NCBI GenBank assembly: GCA_014238945.1
Contig: JABAAB010000023.1
Coordinates: 1-57,496, forward strand
Direction of reading: 5' to 3'
DNA length: 57,496 nucleotides
From: Lysobacterales bacterium
Lineage (GTDB): Bacteria > Pseudomonadota > Gammaproteobacteria > Xanthomonadales > SZUA-36
In this document: positions 43,570 through 52,352 of the stretch, piece by piece
How positions within the stretch are numbered: the stretch's first letter is position 1
How the letters are laid out: each line of letters begins with the position of its first letter
The notes under the pieces: generated by a model
What the model was told of the DNA's origin: nothing
The model's database searches: none
Seen by the model: the letters and a program-made list of their open reading frames with translations, nothing else
Made by a program: the position numbers and the translations under genes

Positions 43570-44837
43570 GCCGTTTGCAGGAAAAAAGTGACCAGTCCCG
43601 GCTGCCAGCTCAGCAGCACCAGCAGTGCCAGCACCACGACAAAGAATGGCAGGATGGCAGCGAATACCCGGCCAGGCCGCACCTCGGCAATGTGCGAGGC
43701 GATATAGAGCCCCGTACCGACAGGTGGCGTCAGAAGACCCAGCACCAGGTTGATCGAGATGACAACGCCAAAGTGGTAGGGATCGATGTCGTAAAGCCTC
43801 TGCGCGATCGGCAGCAGGATGGGCACGATCATGATCATGGCCGCGATACCATCGATCACTGCCCCGACCAGTAGCAAAACCAGGTTGACGATCAGCATGA
43901 AAACCAGGGGATCGGTGGTGAGTCCAGTGATCCAGTTCGACACCAATTGGGGTATCTGCTCGAAGATCAGCATCCAGCCGAACAGGCTTGCCATCGCCAC
44001 CAGGAACAGCACCACGGCAGTGTTGGTGCCTGCGTTCAGGCAGGCTTTCCAGGCATCGCCAGGCGTCAATTCCCGGTTAATCCATTTTCCAATCAGAAAG
44101 GCTGCCACTGCGGCCACGACAGCCGACTCTGTTGGAGTGGCGATTCCCAGCAGTATGGAAGCTACAATAATGGCGGGAATGGACATCGAGGGCACTGCAT
44201 CGACCAGGGCCTGAATTTTTTCTGCACGGTCTTTTTCCTCAAGCGCAGGAAACTCGTAGAACATGCCCAGGACCGTCACCGCGCCAAGAAACCCCAGGGC
44301 CATCAGCAGGCCGGGAATGATTCCGGAAAGGAACATGTCGCCGATCGCGACCTGGGCCAGCACGCCGTAAATAATGAAGATCATTGACGGTGGGATAATG
44401 GGTGACATCAGTCCGCCAGCCGCCGTGGTGGCAGCGGCCAGTGCGGGATCGTATCCCTTTTTAACCATTTCCGGGACCATGGTTTTCGACATGATCGCAA
44501 TTTGGGCATTGGCCGAGCCCATGATGGACGCCATCATCATGTTCGCCAGTAAATTGATGTAGGCCAGACTTCCGCGCAGTGAACCCACCAGCACCGTTGC
44601 CGCGTTGACGAGTCTGCGTGTCGAACCGCCGAACCCCATCAGCTCACCGACCAGCAGAAACAGGGGAATCGCCAGCAGCCCATATTTTTCCATCGACGAG
44701 AATATCTGCTGGGCGAAGGAATAAAAAAGCAGGTAATTGTCCGAAATCACGGCGTAGGAAATCGCTGACACCAACAATACCAGTGCAACCGGCATACCGA
44801 TGAACAGCAACACTGCGAAAATGACGGCCGTTAACAT
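43566..44837 (-). CDS. dctM: TRAP transporter large permease (DctM)
   Basis: This is a 423-residue inner-membrane protein with about 12 helices, the ion-coupled subunit of a tripartite ATP-independent periplasmic transporter, commonly for dicarboxylates or other carboxylates. IPLFLLVGELMGFGG, MGSANAQIAIMSKTM and ATTAAGGLMSPIIPPSM are DctM signatures. It lies two bases downstream of the small permease gene. No DctP binding protein lies nearby. The opposite orientation to the dehydrogenase operon leaves its role in the pathway open. Confidence 0.9.
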   Translation of the reverse strand: MLTAVIFAVLLFIGMPVALVLLVSAISYAVISDNYLLFYSFAQQIFSSMEKYGLLAIPLFLLVGELMGFGGSTRRLVNAATVLVGSLRGSLAYINLLANMMMASIMGSANAQIAIMSKTMVPEMVKKGYDPALAAATTAAGGLMSPIIPPSMIFIIYGVLAQVAIGDMFLSGIIPGLLMALGFLGAVTVLGMFYEFPALEEKDRAEKIQALVDAVPSMSIPAIIVASILLGIATPTESAVVAAVAAFLIGKWINRELTPGDAWKACLNAGTNTAVVLFLVAMASLFGWMLIFEQIPQLVSNWITGLTTDPLVFMLIVNLVLLLVGAVIDGIAAMIMIVPILLPIAQRLYDIDPYHFGVVISINLVLGLLTPPVGTGLYIASHIAEVRPGRVFAAILPFFVVVLALLVLLSWQPGLVTFFLQTA

Positions 44838-44839
44838 CC

Positions 44840-45433
44840 TTAATCCTTCAGAGTGATGTGCAGGGCTTCACCGGCCAGGGCCTGGAGCAAGTTCGAGACT
44901 GAGTGGATCGTCATGGTCACCGAAATGACCGGCATGATGAGCCATAGCCAGAACTTGCGGATTCCCAGCGTGACCGTGGGTTCGTGATAGATGAAATTAT
45001 ACGAGGCGGTTTTGAAGGCCCCGATATCGAATCCGCTGGCAATAAGCAATGCCGGGTCATACCAGATCCAGCTGAATACCAGCAGGCTGAGCGCACAGGC
45101 CAGCACCAGCGTGTCAACCATCATGTCCACCAACCGGGTCCCGCGCTCCGGCAGAAAGTCATGCAACAATCGAACGGCGATGCCGGTACGCAGCTTGACC
45201 GATATCGAGGCTCCAACCAGCACCGCCCAGATCATCAGGTAAATGGCCAGTTCATCGGCCCAGTAGAGCGCCCACCCCAGTGACCTGCTCAAGCTGGTTT
45301 GATGTTGGGGGGCGGTTGCGCCCAGGGCCGATATCGGCTGCGCTACGGGAATGGAGTCATTAGAGGCCAAAGGGGACGGTTTGAGGCACACGGATGACCA
45401 GTACACCGGTGGCTCGGGGACGGCAAAGGTCAA
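44840..45433 (-). CDS. dctQ: TRAP small permease (DctQ), N-terminus replaced by repeat
   Basis: This is a 197-residue reading frame. From about residue 55 it is a DctQ subunit: WADELAIYLMIWAVLVGASISVKL is the second helix, and two or three helices follow. The first helix that normally precedes it is missing. Residues 1-24 (MTFAVPEPPVYWSSVCLKP and five more) are encoded by the 141-bp repeat at 45364-45504. The gene has therefore been cut at its 5' end by the repeat, and the transporter is probably broken, as the dctP gene is also absent. Confidence 0.65.
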   Translation of the reverse strand: MTFAVPEPPVYWSSVCLKPSPLASNDSIPVAQPISALGATAPQHQTSLSRSLGWALYWADELAIYLMIWAVLVGASISVKLRTGIAVRLLHDFLPERGTRLVDMMVDTLVLACALSLLVFSWIWYDPALLIASGFDIGAFKTASYNFIYHEPTVTLGIRKFWLWLIMPVISVTMTIHSVSNLLQALAGEALHITLKD

Positions 45434-45504
45434 ATATGCACGGGGTCAACGGTCACTGATACTTTGCTGAATTGCAAATAAGGTGGTTTATACTTCCTAT
45501 CCAC
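45364..45504. repeat. 141-bp dispersed repeat, copy 2
   Basis: It matches positions 1-141 in the same orientation. On its left is a DctQ gene that has lost its N-terminus; on its right is the frame-broken DUF4124 remnant. Both neighbours end at the repeat, consistent with insertion plus deletion. Confidence 0.88.
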
Positions 45505-45529
45505 CAAATCAGCCCGCACGTTTGTTCAT

Positions 45530-46123
45530 TCAATCGGACTGGAAAACCGGACGCGCCAGAAGACTTTCGGAAGTCGGCGGGGCTGGGTTTCTCGTCCGCG
45601 GGCGTCGAATGCCAGGACACTGATTGGCGCGTTCGAAACAGGAATTGGAAGCTGAAAACCTGATTAGGAGCGTGATCGGACGTGCAATCAAGTCAGCGGC
45701 ATCTTCACCACTCCGAATATCGATCTTTCTGATATCCTCCGCATTCCGCCGTAGCGATTTGCGCGAGCGGGAGTTCGAGAGGGATTGAAATCCGGCGGGC
45801 AAGGAAGGCTCAGTAAGGACGTTGACGGTTTCTTCCAGGGTCAATTCAACCTCGGCCGGACCCCATGAATCGTTGAACAAGATATAGACCGGGCTTTCCT
45901 TTTTTCCATCCTGGCGCAAACGGATGCGCGGATCCGGTTCCCTTTCCATGTATACGGTAGAAAACTCGACATCCTCATCAGGCGCCTGGTCGGTGAAGTG
46001 CCAGATGCCGTTTTTATCCTGGAACTTGTATAAGTTTTTCGCCGATACGCTGGCAGGTAGCAGGGCCGCGACACCACCGCCAACGGGATTGTTTGCCTGA
46101 AGGGGTCCAATCATTCCACCCAC
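45530..46123 (-). pseudogene. DUF4124-type exported protein remnant (peptidase N-terminus)
   Basis: About 115 residues at the N-terminal end are recognisable. A short signal-like stretch is followed by NLYKFQDKNGIWHFTDQAPDEDV, a DUF4124 domain, and VYILFNDSWGPAEVEL, the sequence that follows it in envelope-associated M23 peptidases. After about 45790 the reading frame becomes unlike any protein (serine- and arginine-rich), which suggests a frameshift, and it then reaches the repeat. The peptidase domain itself is absent. It is non-functional. Confidence 0.55.
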
Positions 46124-46274
46124 TTGCCCCTCTATATACTGTTACTGATCCGCGAGCAGCACGGTATTTTTTGGCCGCAGCTCAGGAATGGGCGTGCAAC
46201 AGCTTAGTCCGTGGCTGGAATTCAATCCTGGACACTCGTACAGGGTCGGATTTCGCGATGATCTGGCTGCTGGC

Positions 46275-46377
46275 CTATTTTGATGCCGGAATGGATGGAG
46301 CCGTCGGCAAACCCCTGCAATTACCGGAGCTGGTTGCCACGATCAAAAAGCTTCGTGATGGGGAAGCGGCTGAGTAA
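46275..46377 (+). pseudogene. C-terminal scrap of a response-regulator receiver domain
   Basis: The last 30 or so residues of a frame ending at 46377 read DAGMDGAVGKPLQLPELV, which matches the final helix and conserved Lys-Pro of receiver domains in hybrid kinases. Nothing upstream of it continues the domain. This is a remnant only. Confidence 0.45.
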
Positions 46378-46476
46378 GCGATTGCAGCGGTGGTGAGTTC
46401 ATGCCGGCATGGTTTGCCTCTATCGCTTACGATACACGGGGTTTTTAGCAGCGCATAGCCGCCGCCTTGCAATGTG

Positions 46477-47679
46477 TTAGACGCAGGCGGCCACCTGGTG
46501 GGCCGTGGCGCAGGCCAGGGTCCAGCCCAACATACCATGGCCGGTGTTGACGAATAAGCCTTCCAACCGACATGGGCCGACGATTGGACGAGAGTCTGGT
46601 GTCATGGGACGGAAACCGCCCCAGGAATTGATGGGTTGGGCGCTGTAGTCAGCGATTCCTGGCGCCAGGTTTTTTGTCTGGACGAGCAGTTGTTCAATCC
46701 TGGCCTCGTCATGTCGTGCTCGATAGCCACAAAAGTCAGCAAATCCGGCCACGCGAATCTGCTGATCCAGCCGACTGAAGACCAGTTTCCCTTGCAGATC
46801 CGTCACGCTGACCCGGTTGGGGTAGCTGCCACAAGGTAAAGTCAGGCTGTAGCCCCTGACCGGATAGATGGAAGCGGATTGAAAACGCGATTTCAGTAGA
46901 CTGTCGCTCCAGGCGCCGAGGCACACCACTACGGCGTCTGCTTCCAGCGGACCCCGGTCGGTTTGCACCGCTCGTTGTCGGTTACCTTGTGCTGTAATTT
47001 CCTGGATGGTGGTATTAAACATGAACTCCGTGGGTGTGTGCTTTGCCAGCCAGGTGGCCAGCTCAATGGTGAATCGATGGGTGTCGCCTACCGCATCATG
47101 CTCGGCATAAATGGCGCCGGCGTAAAATTTCTTGATGTGCTCGAGCGCGGGTTCAATTTTCAGTGCCTCCTGTGCCGTCAGCAACTCAACCTCGCAGCCT
47201 AATTGCCGTTTCTGTGCAGAAATCTTTTCCGCCTCTGCACAGGCTGCGGGTGTGTCCAGCATGACGAGCTTGCCGGCTTTTTTATGGGCAAAATAAAAAC
47301 CGGTATCCTGGCGTAATTCCTCCATCAGATCTGCCGATCGGAGCGCCAGTTTCAATACGTGTTCCGTGTTTGCCTTGTATCGACGGCGAGTGCACTGCAA
47401 CAGGAAATTGGCACCCCAACTCAACCATTGCCAGTTGATGTCAGGACGCAGCCGAAACGCGGGTTCACGGTTGGCAATGATTCCCGGTAGTTTGTACAGC
47501 AGCGTGGGGCTGCCCATGGCGTCGGTAAAACTGTACGAGAGTTGGCCACCGTTGTGACCGCTGGCCCCTTCTGCGACGCTACTGCACCGGTCAACGACGG
47601 TGACCTGGTGGCCGCGTTGAGTGAGATAGTATGCTGTCGTGACACCGGCCACGCCGGCGCCAAGTACCATTACATGCAT
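46477..47679 (-). CDS. dadA: D-amino-acid dehydrogenase-like FAD oxidoreductase
   Basis: This is a flavoprotein of about 400 residues of the DadA family, which oxidises D-amino acids to 2-oxoacids and passes electrons to the respiratory chain. The FAD-binding GAGVAG is at residues 7-12 after the ATG at 47679. SVAEGASGHNGGQLSYSF, WGGFRPMTPDSRPIVG and NTGHGMLGWTLACATAHQV are family segments. It lies downstream of, and on the same strand as, the LysR gene (126-base gap). With the D-aminoacylase and gamma-glutamyltransferase nearby it suggests use of D-amino acids from peptidoglycan or modified peptides. Confidence 0.86.
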   Translation of the reverse strand: MHVMVLGAGVAGVTTAYYLTQRGHQVTVVDRCSSVAEGASGHNGGQLSYSFTDAMGSPTLLYKLPGIIANREPAFRLRPDINWQWLSWGANFLLQCTRRRYKANTEHVLKLALRSADLMEELRQDTGFYFAHKKAGKLVMLDTPAACAEAEKISAQKRQLGCEVELLTAQEALKIEPALEHIKKFYAGAIYAEHDAVGDTHRFTIELATWLAKHTPTEFMFNTTIQEITAQGNRQRAVQTDRGPLEADAVVVCLGAWSDSLLKSRFQSASIYPVRGYSLTLPCGSYPNRVSVTDLQGKLVFSRLDQQIRVAGFADFCGYRARHDEARIEQLLVQTKNLAPGIADYSAQPINSWGGFRPMTPDSRPIVGPCRLEGLFVNTGHGMLGWTLACATAHQVAACV

Positions 47680-47804
47680 GACCAAGAGTTTCTGATCCTA
47701 GGGCCGATTCAGTGTAACGGTCACATGACCTTGCCTGCCAATAAGTAGTTTTACGGAGGTCATAGCATTTATCTATGGGCCAGCGAGATGCGCCGCGGCA
47801 AAAT

Positions 47805-48695
47805 TCAGTTCAGGAAATGGTCGACTTCCACTGCGAGTCGTTGGTAGAAGCGCTGGACAATGATGGGCAGCGAAACGGAAGCCAAGCGCATCCCCATGAT
47901 ATCGAATTTTAATTCAGGCTCCAATGGCCAGGACCGGGTCTGGTCATGCTTGCTCGAGCGTGCCGTGACCTCATCTAACAGGCACACGCCCACGCCATGA
48001 GCAACCAGGGTTTCCGCCATTTGATAGGTTTCTACAGTGGCAACCGTGTGCAGATCGAGTTCGAGCGAATTGAGCTTGCTGGCCAATAATCGACCCAGCG
48101 GCCCCCGTTCGCTGAGCGCGATGAAAGGGTGGCCGGAAAAATCGGCAAAAGACAGTCGTTTTTTATCTCCAAAATCGATCGACTCATGGGTCAGTGCAAC
48201 GAATTTTGCGCTCGCCAACCGGTCCAGTTGAATCTCGGCTGCCGGCGGTGGATCAAACGCCAGGCCCAGGTCGATCCGATGCTCCCGGATGGCACGTGAA
48301 ATCTGTCGATGGTGGAGGGTTTCGATTTCAAACTGGTTGGAGGGGTACTCCGCCAGGTAGGCCGCAATAACGGCGGGCACCAGTTCCACGCCAAAAGCCG
48401 GGGTTGAGGCAAACCGGATAAGACCGGCATTCATGTCTCCCAGATTCCTGGCAATCCGCCGCACCTCTCCAATATGCGAATAGGCACCCATCACGTTACT
48501 GATCAGGATTTCCGCCTCGCGCGTTGGCACTACCTTGCCTTTCTCACGGTCAAACAAGCGGTAACCCAATTGTGATTCCGCATGGGCGAGCACCTTGCTC
48601 ACCGAGGGCTGGGAGACGTTTAGAGACCGGGCAGCGGAAGTAATTGAACCACGAGTGTAGATCGCGTGAAAGATCTCAATGTGTCTTAAACGCAT
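47805..48695 (-). CDS. LysR-family transcriptional regulator
   Basis: This is a LysR-type activator of about 296 residues. MRLRHIEIFHAIYTRGSITSAARSLNVSQPSVS is the N-terminal helix-turn-helix, and the remainder is a periplasmic-binding-like effector domain. I chose the ATG at 48695 because it gives the normal LysR N-terminus; a longer form to 48791 would add 32 unrelated residues. It probably controls dadA on its own strand and may control the divergent TonB-receptor operon. LysR-like sites were not resolved in the gap. Confidence 0.85.
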   Translation of the reverse strand: MRLRHIEIFHAIYTRGSITSAARSLNVSQPSVSKVLAHAESQLGYRLFDREKGKVVPTREAEILISNVMGAYSHIGEVRRIARNLGDMNAGLIRFASTPAFGVELVPAVIAAYLAEYPSNQFEIETLHHRQISRAIREHRIDLGLAFDPPPAAEIQLDRLASAKFVALTHESIDFGDKKRLSFADFSGHPFIALSERGPLGRLLASKLNSLELDLHTVATVETYQMAETLVAHGVGVCLLDEVTARSSKHDQTRSWPLEPELKFDIMGMRLASVSLPIIVQRFYQRLAVEVDHFLN

Positions 48696-49145
48696 GGTCT
48701 TGTTATTTTGCAATCCACGGCCCGAGTATAACCTTAGGTTATCAAGCCTGTCGAAGGTATTATTTGCCATCGATGGTTCACGGCTGGACAATGGGGCGTG
48801 GGATTGAGCCTGATAACGTGTGGCGGCGAATCAAAAAAAACATGGTTCTGCCACCAGAGCGCGAATCGGCTAGCGACCACCTGTCCAAATTGCATACCAG
48901 GCAGGTGGGGAAGCGCATACGATGCGGCGGCCATACCGGCCAAAAGTTTCGGCAGTTCGAAAAGACTCATCCACGAAAGGTAACTGATTTCTTCACAGAA
49001 GGACTGGTAAAATTACGAATACGGGGCAACGTTAGCGGTGGTTATCTCCACAACAGCGAATGGACAACAAGCCATTCGGGGGGCGCCATGAATAACGGAA
49101 CTTCTCCAGCATAAAAGGTCTGAAAAATCAGACGGGAGCGCAGAA
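48696..49145. other. Gap between lysR and TonB-receptor gene
   Basis: These 450 bases separate the divergent lysR and TonB-dependent-receptor genes. An open frame on the plus strand (48644-49114) starts inside lysR and shows no family features, so I reject it. The gap must hold the promoters of both genes, but I cannot point to clear -35/-10 pairs. GGGAG seven bases before the receptor ATG is the ribosome binding site. Confidence 0.5.
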
Positions 49146-52100
49146 ATGAAATCCTCAATTGCTTCTTTATTTATTCGCGAAATCCATCGCATCGCGGTTC
49201 GCGGTCTGGTGATCGTTTTCGCCTGTGTCGCTTCGCTTTCGGGGCTGGCCGATACGGTGGCTGCTGGCAGCGCAGCCAGTCGCCAGGCGAACGCGGTTGC
49301 CGAGCCAGCGGAAACCCGCGTAACACAGGTCGCACAGGCCGAAAGTGAACAAGCGAAGGACGATGACAACGAGTTGGAGGAAATCGTCGTTACCGGTAGC
49401 CAGATCAGGGGTGCCGCCATTTCCGACGCGTTGGCCGTTTCTGTCTTCACCCAGGCGAAAATCGAAGCGTTGGGCGTGTCATCAGGCGATGAATTGCTTG
49501 ATTTCATTCCCGAGCAAGGGCAGAACTTTTTCAATGAGGCGGAGAACATCAGCGGTGGGGTAAACTCGGCGCGTGGTGACATCGGTGCCTTCAATCTGCG
49601 CAATATGGGCACTGGCAACACGCTGGTCCTGGTCAACGGTCGACGCATGGTCGCGGCAGCCGGTTACCAGACCGAGGTTGTGGGTGGCAGCTTTGTTCCG
49701 GTGACGACATACAACTCCAATGCGCTACCCGTGTTTGGGGTTGATCGGGTTGAAATACTTCGTGACGGTGCTTCGGCAATTTACGGTGCAGATGCGGTTG
49801 CAGGCGTGGTCAACACGGTCCTGAAGAATGACTTCGAAGGGTTTTCCCTGCGCTTGCGCTACGACGAGTATGATCATTTGCCCCGCAATGACCAACGGAT
49901 AAACATCGAGTGGGGCAGGTTTTTCAACGGTGGGCGCACCAATCTTGGAATTTACGCCGACTTTTATCATCGTGACCGGATTAACTCACAGGATGATGAC
50001 AAATGGTCCGACTCCGATTACCGGCGATTGATTCCGGCGGGTTCGCCCTGGGAGGGAAACACCCGTTTTCGGAACACCAGCGCCAACTCCAATTTTGGTC
50101 AATTCGACATGAGTGGGTCTGTCTCGGGTATTACCGATGGCAGCGGCGAATTCGAGACCTACCCAATGGGTGACGCGCGCTGCGACGGCGGGTGGCAGCT
50201 CAATGAGGTGATGTGCGGCCATGCCGATGGCCAGGGTACCTACCGGTACAATCTGTGGGGCAATAACGTTGACCTGGCGTCCGAACTCGACCGCTACAAT
50301 TTCTTTGGCTATCTCAATCACGATTTCGACAATGGGGTGCAGGCTTATAGCGAATTTTCCTATTACCAGGCAAAAACCAATCTGAATCGCCATCCTTCGG
50401 CATCATTTAGCAGTGTAAAGTTAGTTGTCGGTGCCGAAAATTATTACAACCCGTTTGGCCCCTGCGGTTCACCCAATCGTTTACCGGATGAAATCATCGG
50501 TGCAGATTTCCCCTGCGAGGGTAAAAGCCTGCTGATCGATAACTACCGGTATACCGAGGTGCCGAGGATTGTCGATACGAAAAATGAAACGTGGCGGTTG
50601 CTGCAAGGCTTTCGTGGCACCATGGGTGAGTGGGACTGGGATGCGGCGCTGCTGTACTCCAAGGCCGAACGCAATGATGTGACCCACAACCGAATTTCCA
50701 ACACGCTGATGCAGGAAGCTCTGAATGATCCCACACCGGCAGCTTACAATCCGTTCAATGGCGGAGTTCTGCCTTCCAACATTGATCGTGCCCTGGTTGA
50801 TGTTTACCGCAATAACCAGACCGACCTGAAACTGATCGACTTCAAAGTGAGTCGACCTGATCTGTTCAATCTCTGGGCTGGGCCGGTCGGTTTCCTGGCG
50901 GGCGTGGAATATCGTGAAGAATCGTTCAAGGATAACCGTGACCCGCGACTAGACGGTACCATCGTGTTTACCGATAACGATGGCGACACCTTCCCGCTCG
51001 TTGGTGACGTGGTTAATTCAAGCCCCTCCTCAGACAGTCGCGGTGGTCGGGATGTCACCTCGGTATTTGCTGAGCTGGCCATTCCGTTGCATTCGACCCT
51101 CAACGTGCAGGCTGCCTTGCGCTATGAGAACTTTTCGGACACCAAGAGCACCACCGTCGGCAAGGTGGCTTTCGGTTGGCGGCCGGTTGAGCCTCTGCTG
51201 ATCAGAGGGTCATGGTCGCAGGCGTTCAGAGCGCCTAATCTCGTGACCATTAATGAGAACCTGGTTGTTCGCAACAACACACGCAACGATTATGCCTGTT
51301 TCTTTGTCGATCCCGATGAAGATATCCTGGATTGTCGCTACGCCATGCAGCGGCGGGCTCAGGGCAGCCAGAATCTCGATCCGGAAGAATCCACCAACAC
51401 GTCGATCGGAGCGGTTTGGAATATCACCGAGGGCCTGACCGTCAGCCTCGATTTCTGGACGATTGAAAAGGAAGACACCATCGGCCTGTTCGGGGAAGAA
51501 AATCACACCATCCTTGATCTTCTGCTCCGAATTGAGGCAGGGCTCGGCAATTGTGACCAGGTGTTTAATCCGGCGGTTTCCCGGAACGCGCCTGACGATG
51601 ACCAGATTGCAATCTACACTGCAGCGGGGATCTGCCCGGGTGGTGACATTGAATTCATCGACGACCGGTATGCCAACCTCGACACGCGCACGGTCGAAGG
51701 GTATGACATTGGCATTTATTGGGATGTGGATACGCGGGTCGGTGATTTCAGCTTCAGCTACAACGGCAGCTTCTACGAAACCTACGAGCAGGAACCCGGT
51801 GGCGCAGCCAAGGTTTTGCTCGCAGCCTCCGAAGCGGGCACGATTCCGCCGACCATCCCGGTGGCAGGTTTTGATGATTTGCTCGGTCTCGATGGTAACC
51901 AGGACGAAAAACACACCGCCAGCATCACGTGGCGCAATGACAACTGGGCCGCTCGGGTATCGGGTAACAAGTTGGGCAGCTTCTATCAAAGCTCTCTGAC
52001 CTTGAGTGATGGCACCAAATACATCATTCCGTCCATGACCACTTTCAACCTCAGCGCGGACTACAACTTCGATCTCTGGAAGAGTCGTTCCCGCGTCCGG

Positions 52101-52226
52101 CTTGGCGTCAACAATTTCACCGATGAACGGGCGCCGCTGGCCGACCGATACTTTGGTTATTTTGCTGATGCCCATCGCGATTTCGGTCGTTATTACTACC
52201 TGGATCTGAGGTTCAGGTTTGACTGA
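49146..52226 (+). CDS. TonB-dependent outer-membrane receptor
   Basis: This is a 1026-residue receptor of normal length for the class, with a signal sequence over residues 1-40. The TonB box is EEIVVTGS at 78-85. The plug domain spans about residues 85-220 (NTLVLVNGRRM, VDRVEILRDGASAIYGADAVAGVVN). The remainder is a beta-barrel ending in YYLDLRFRFD, with the C-terminal aromatic motif for outer-membrane insertion. It takes up a large or scarce ligand with energy from TonB. Being first of a run with a D-aminoacylase and a gamma-glutamyltransferase, it probably imports a peptide-like substrate. Confidence 0.92.
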   Translation: MKSSIASLFIREIHRIAVRGLVIVFACVASLSGLADTVAAGSAASRQANAVAEPAETRVTQVAQAESEQAKDDDNELEEIVVTGSQIRGAAISDALAVSVFTQAKIEALGVSSGDELLDFIPEQGQNFFNEAENISGGVNSARGDIGAFNLRNMGTGNTLVLVNGRRMVAAAGYQTEVVGGSFVPVTTYNSNALPVFGVDRVEILRDGASAIYGADAVAGVVNTVLKNDFEGFSLRLRYDEYDHLPRNDQRINIEWGRFFNGGRTNLGIYADFYHRDRINSQDDDKWSDSDYRRLIPAGSPWEGNTRFRNTSANSNFGQFDMSGSVSGITDGSGEFETYPMGDARCDGGWQLNEVMCGHADGQGTYRYNLWGNNVDLASELDRYNFFGYLNHDFDNGVQAYSEFSYYQAKTNLNRHPSASFSSVKLVVGAENYYNPFGPCGSPNRLPDEIIGADFPCEGKSLLIDNYRYTEVPRIVDTKNETWRLLQGFRGTMGEWDWDAALLYSKAERNDVTHNRISNTLMQEALNDPTPAAYNPFNGGVLPSNIDRALVDVYRNNQTDLKLIDFKVSRPDLFNLWAGPVGFLAGVEYREESFKDNRDPRLDGTIVFTDNDGDTFPLVGDVVNSSPSSDSRGGRDVTSVFAELAIPLHSTLNVQAALRYENFSDTKSTTVGKVAFGWRPVEPLLIRGSWSQAFRAPNLVTINENLVVRNNTRNDYACFFVDPDEDILDCRYAMQRRAQGSQNLDPEESTNTSIGAVWNITEGLTVSLDFWTIEKEDTIGLFGEENHTILDLLLRIEAGLGNCDQVFNPAVSRNAPDDDQIAIYTAAGICPGGDIEFIDDRYANLDTRTVEGYDIGIYWDVDTRVGDFSFSYNGSFYETYEQEPGGAAKVLLAASEAGTIPPTIPVAGFDDLLGLDGNQDEKHTASITWRNDNWAARVSGNKLGSFYQSSLTLSDGTKYIIPSMTTFNLSADYNFDLWKSRSRVRLGVNNFTDERAPLADRYFGYFADAHRDFGRYYYLDLRFRFD

Positions 52227-52251
52227 TGCCAACGTGACGTGGGGACAAGAC

Positions 52252-52271
52252 AGGGGAGCTGCGGCTCCCCT
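52252..52271 (+). terminator. Hairpin between receptor and D-aminoacylase genes
   Basis: AGGGGAGC, a TGCG loop and GCTCCCCT form a perfect eight-pair stem, followed by TCTTGT. It lies 26 bases after the receptor stop and before the next gene, so it may attenuate readthrough and give the receptor a higher dose than the enzymes. Confidence 0.6.
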
Positions 52272-52352
52272 TCTTGTATGGCCAAGTGGTTTAACCGGGC
52301 CGGTGTAGAGCTGTTGCTGAGTCCAGGCTGCCGGCATGATGCGAGGCTCCGG

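Noticed and set aside
45951-45960. TGTATACG resembling the GntR operator, and TGTATACC near 13713
   Set aside because: Both lie within coding remnants, have one mismatch, and no promoter hexamers at the spacing seen elsewhere.
48644-49114. 156-codon open frame on the plus strand between lysR and the TonB receptor
   Set aside because: It begins inside lysR, has no family features or ribosome binding site, and its composition looks like non-coding DNA.
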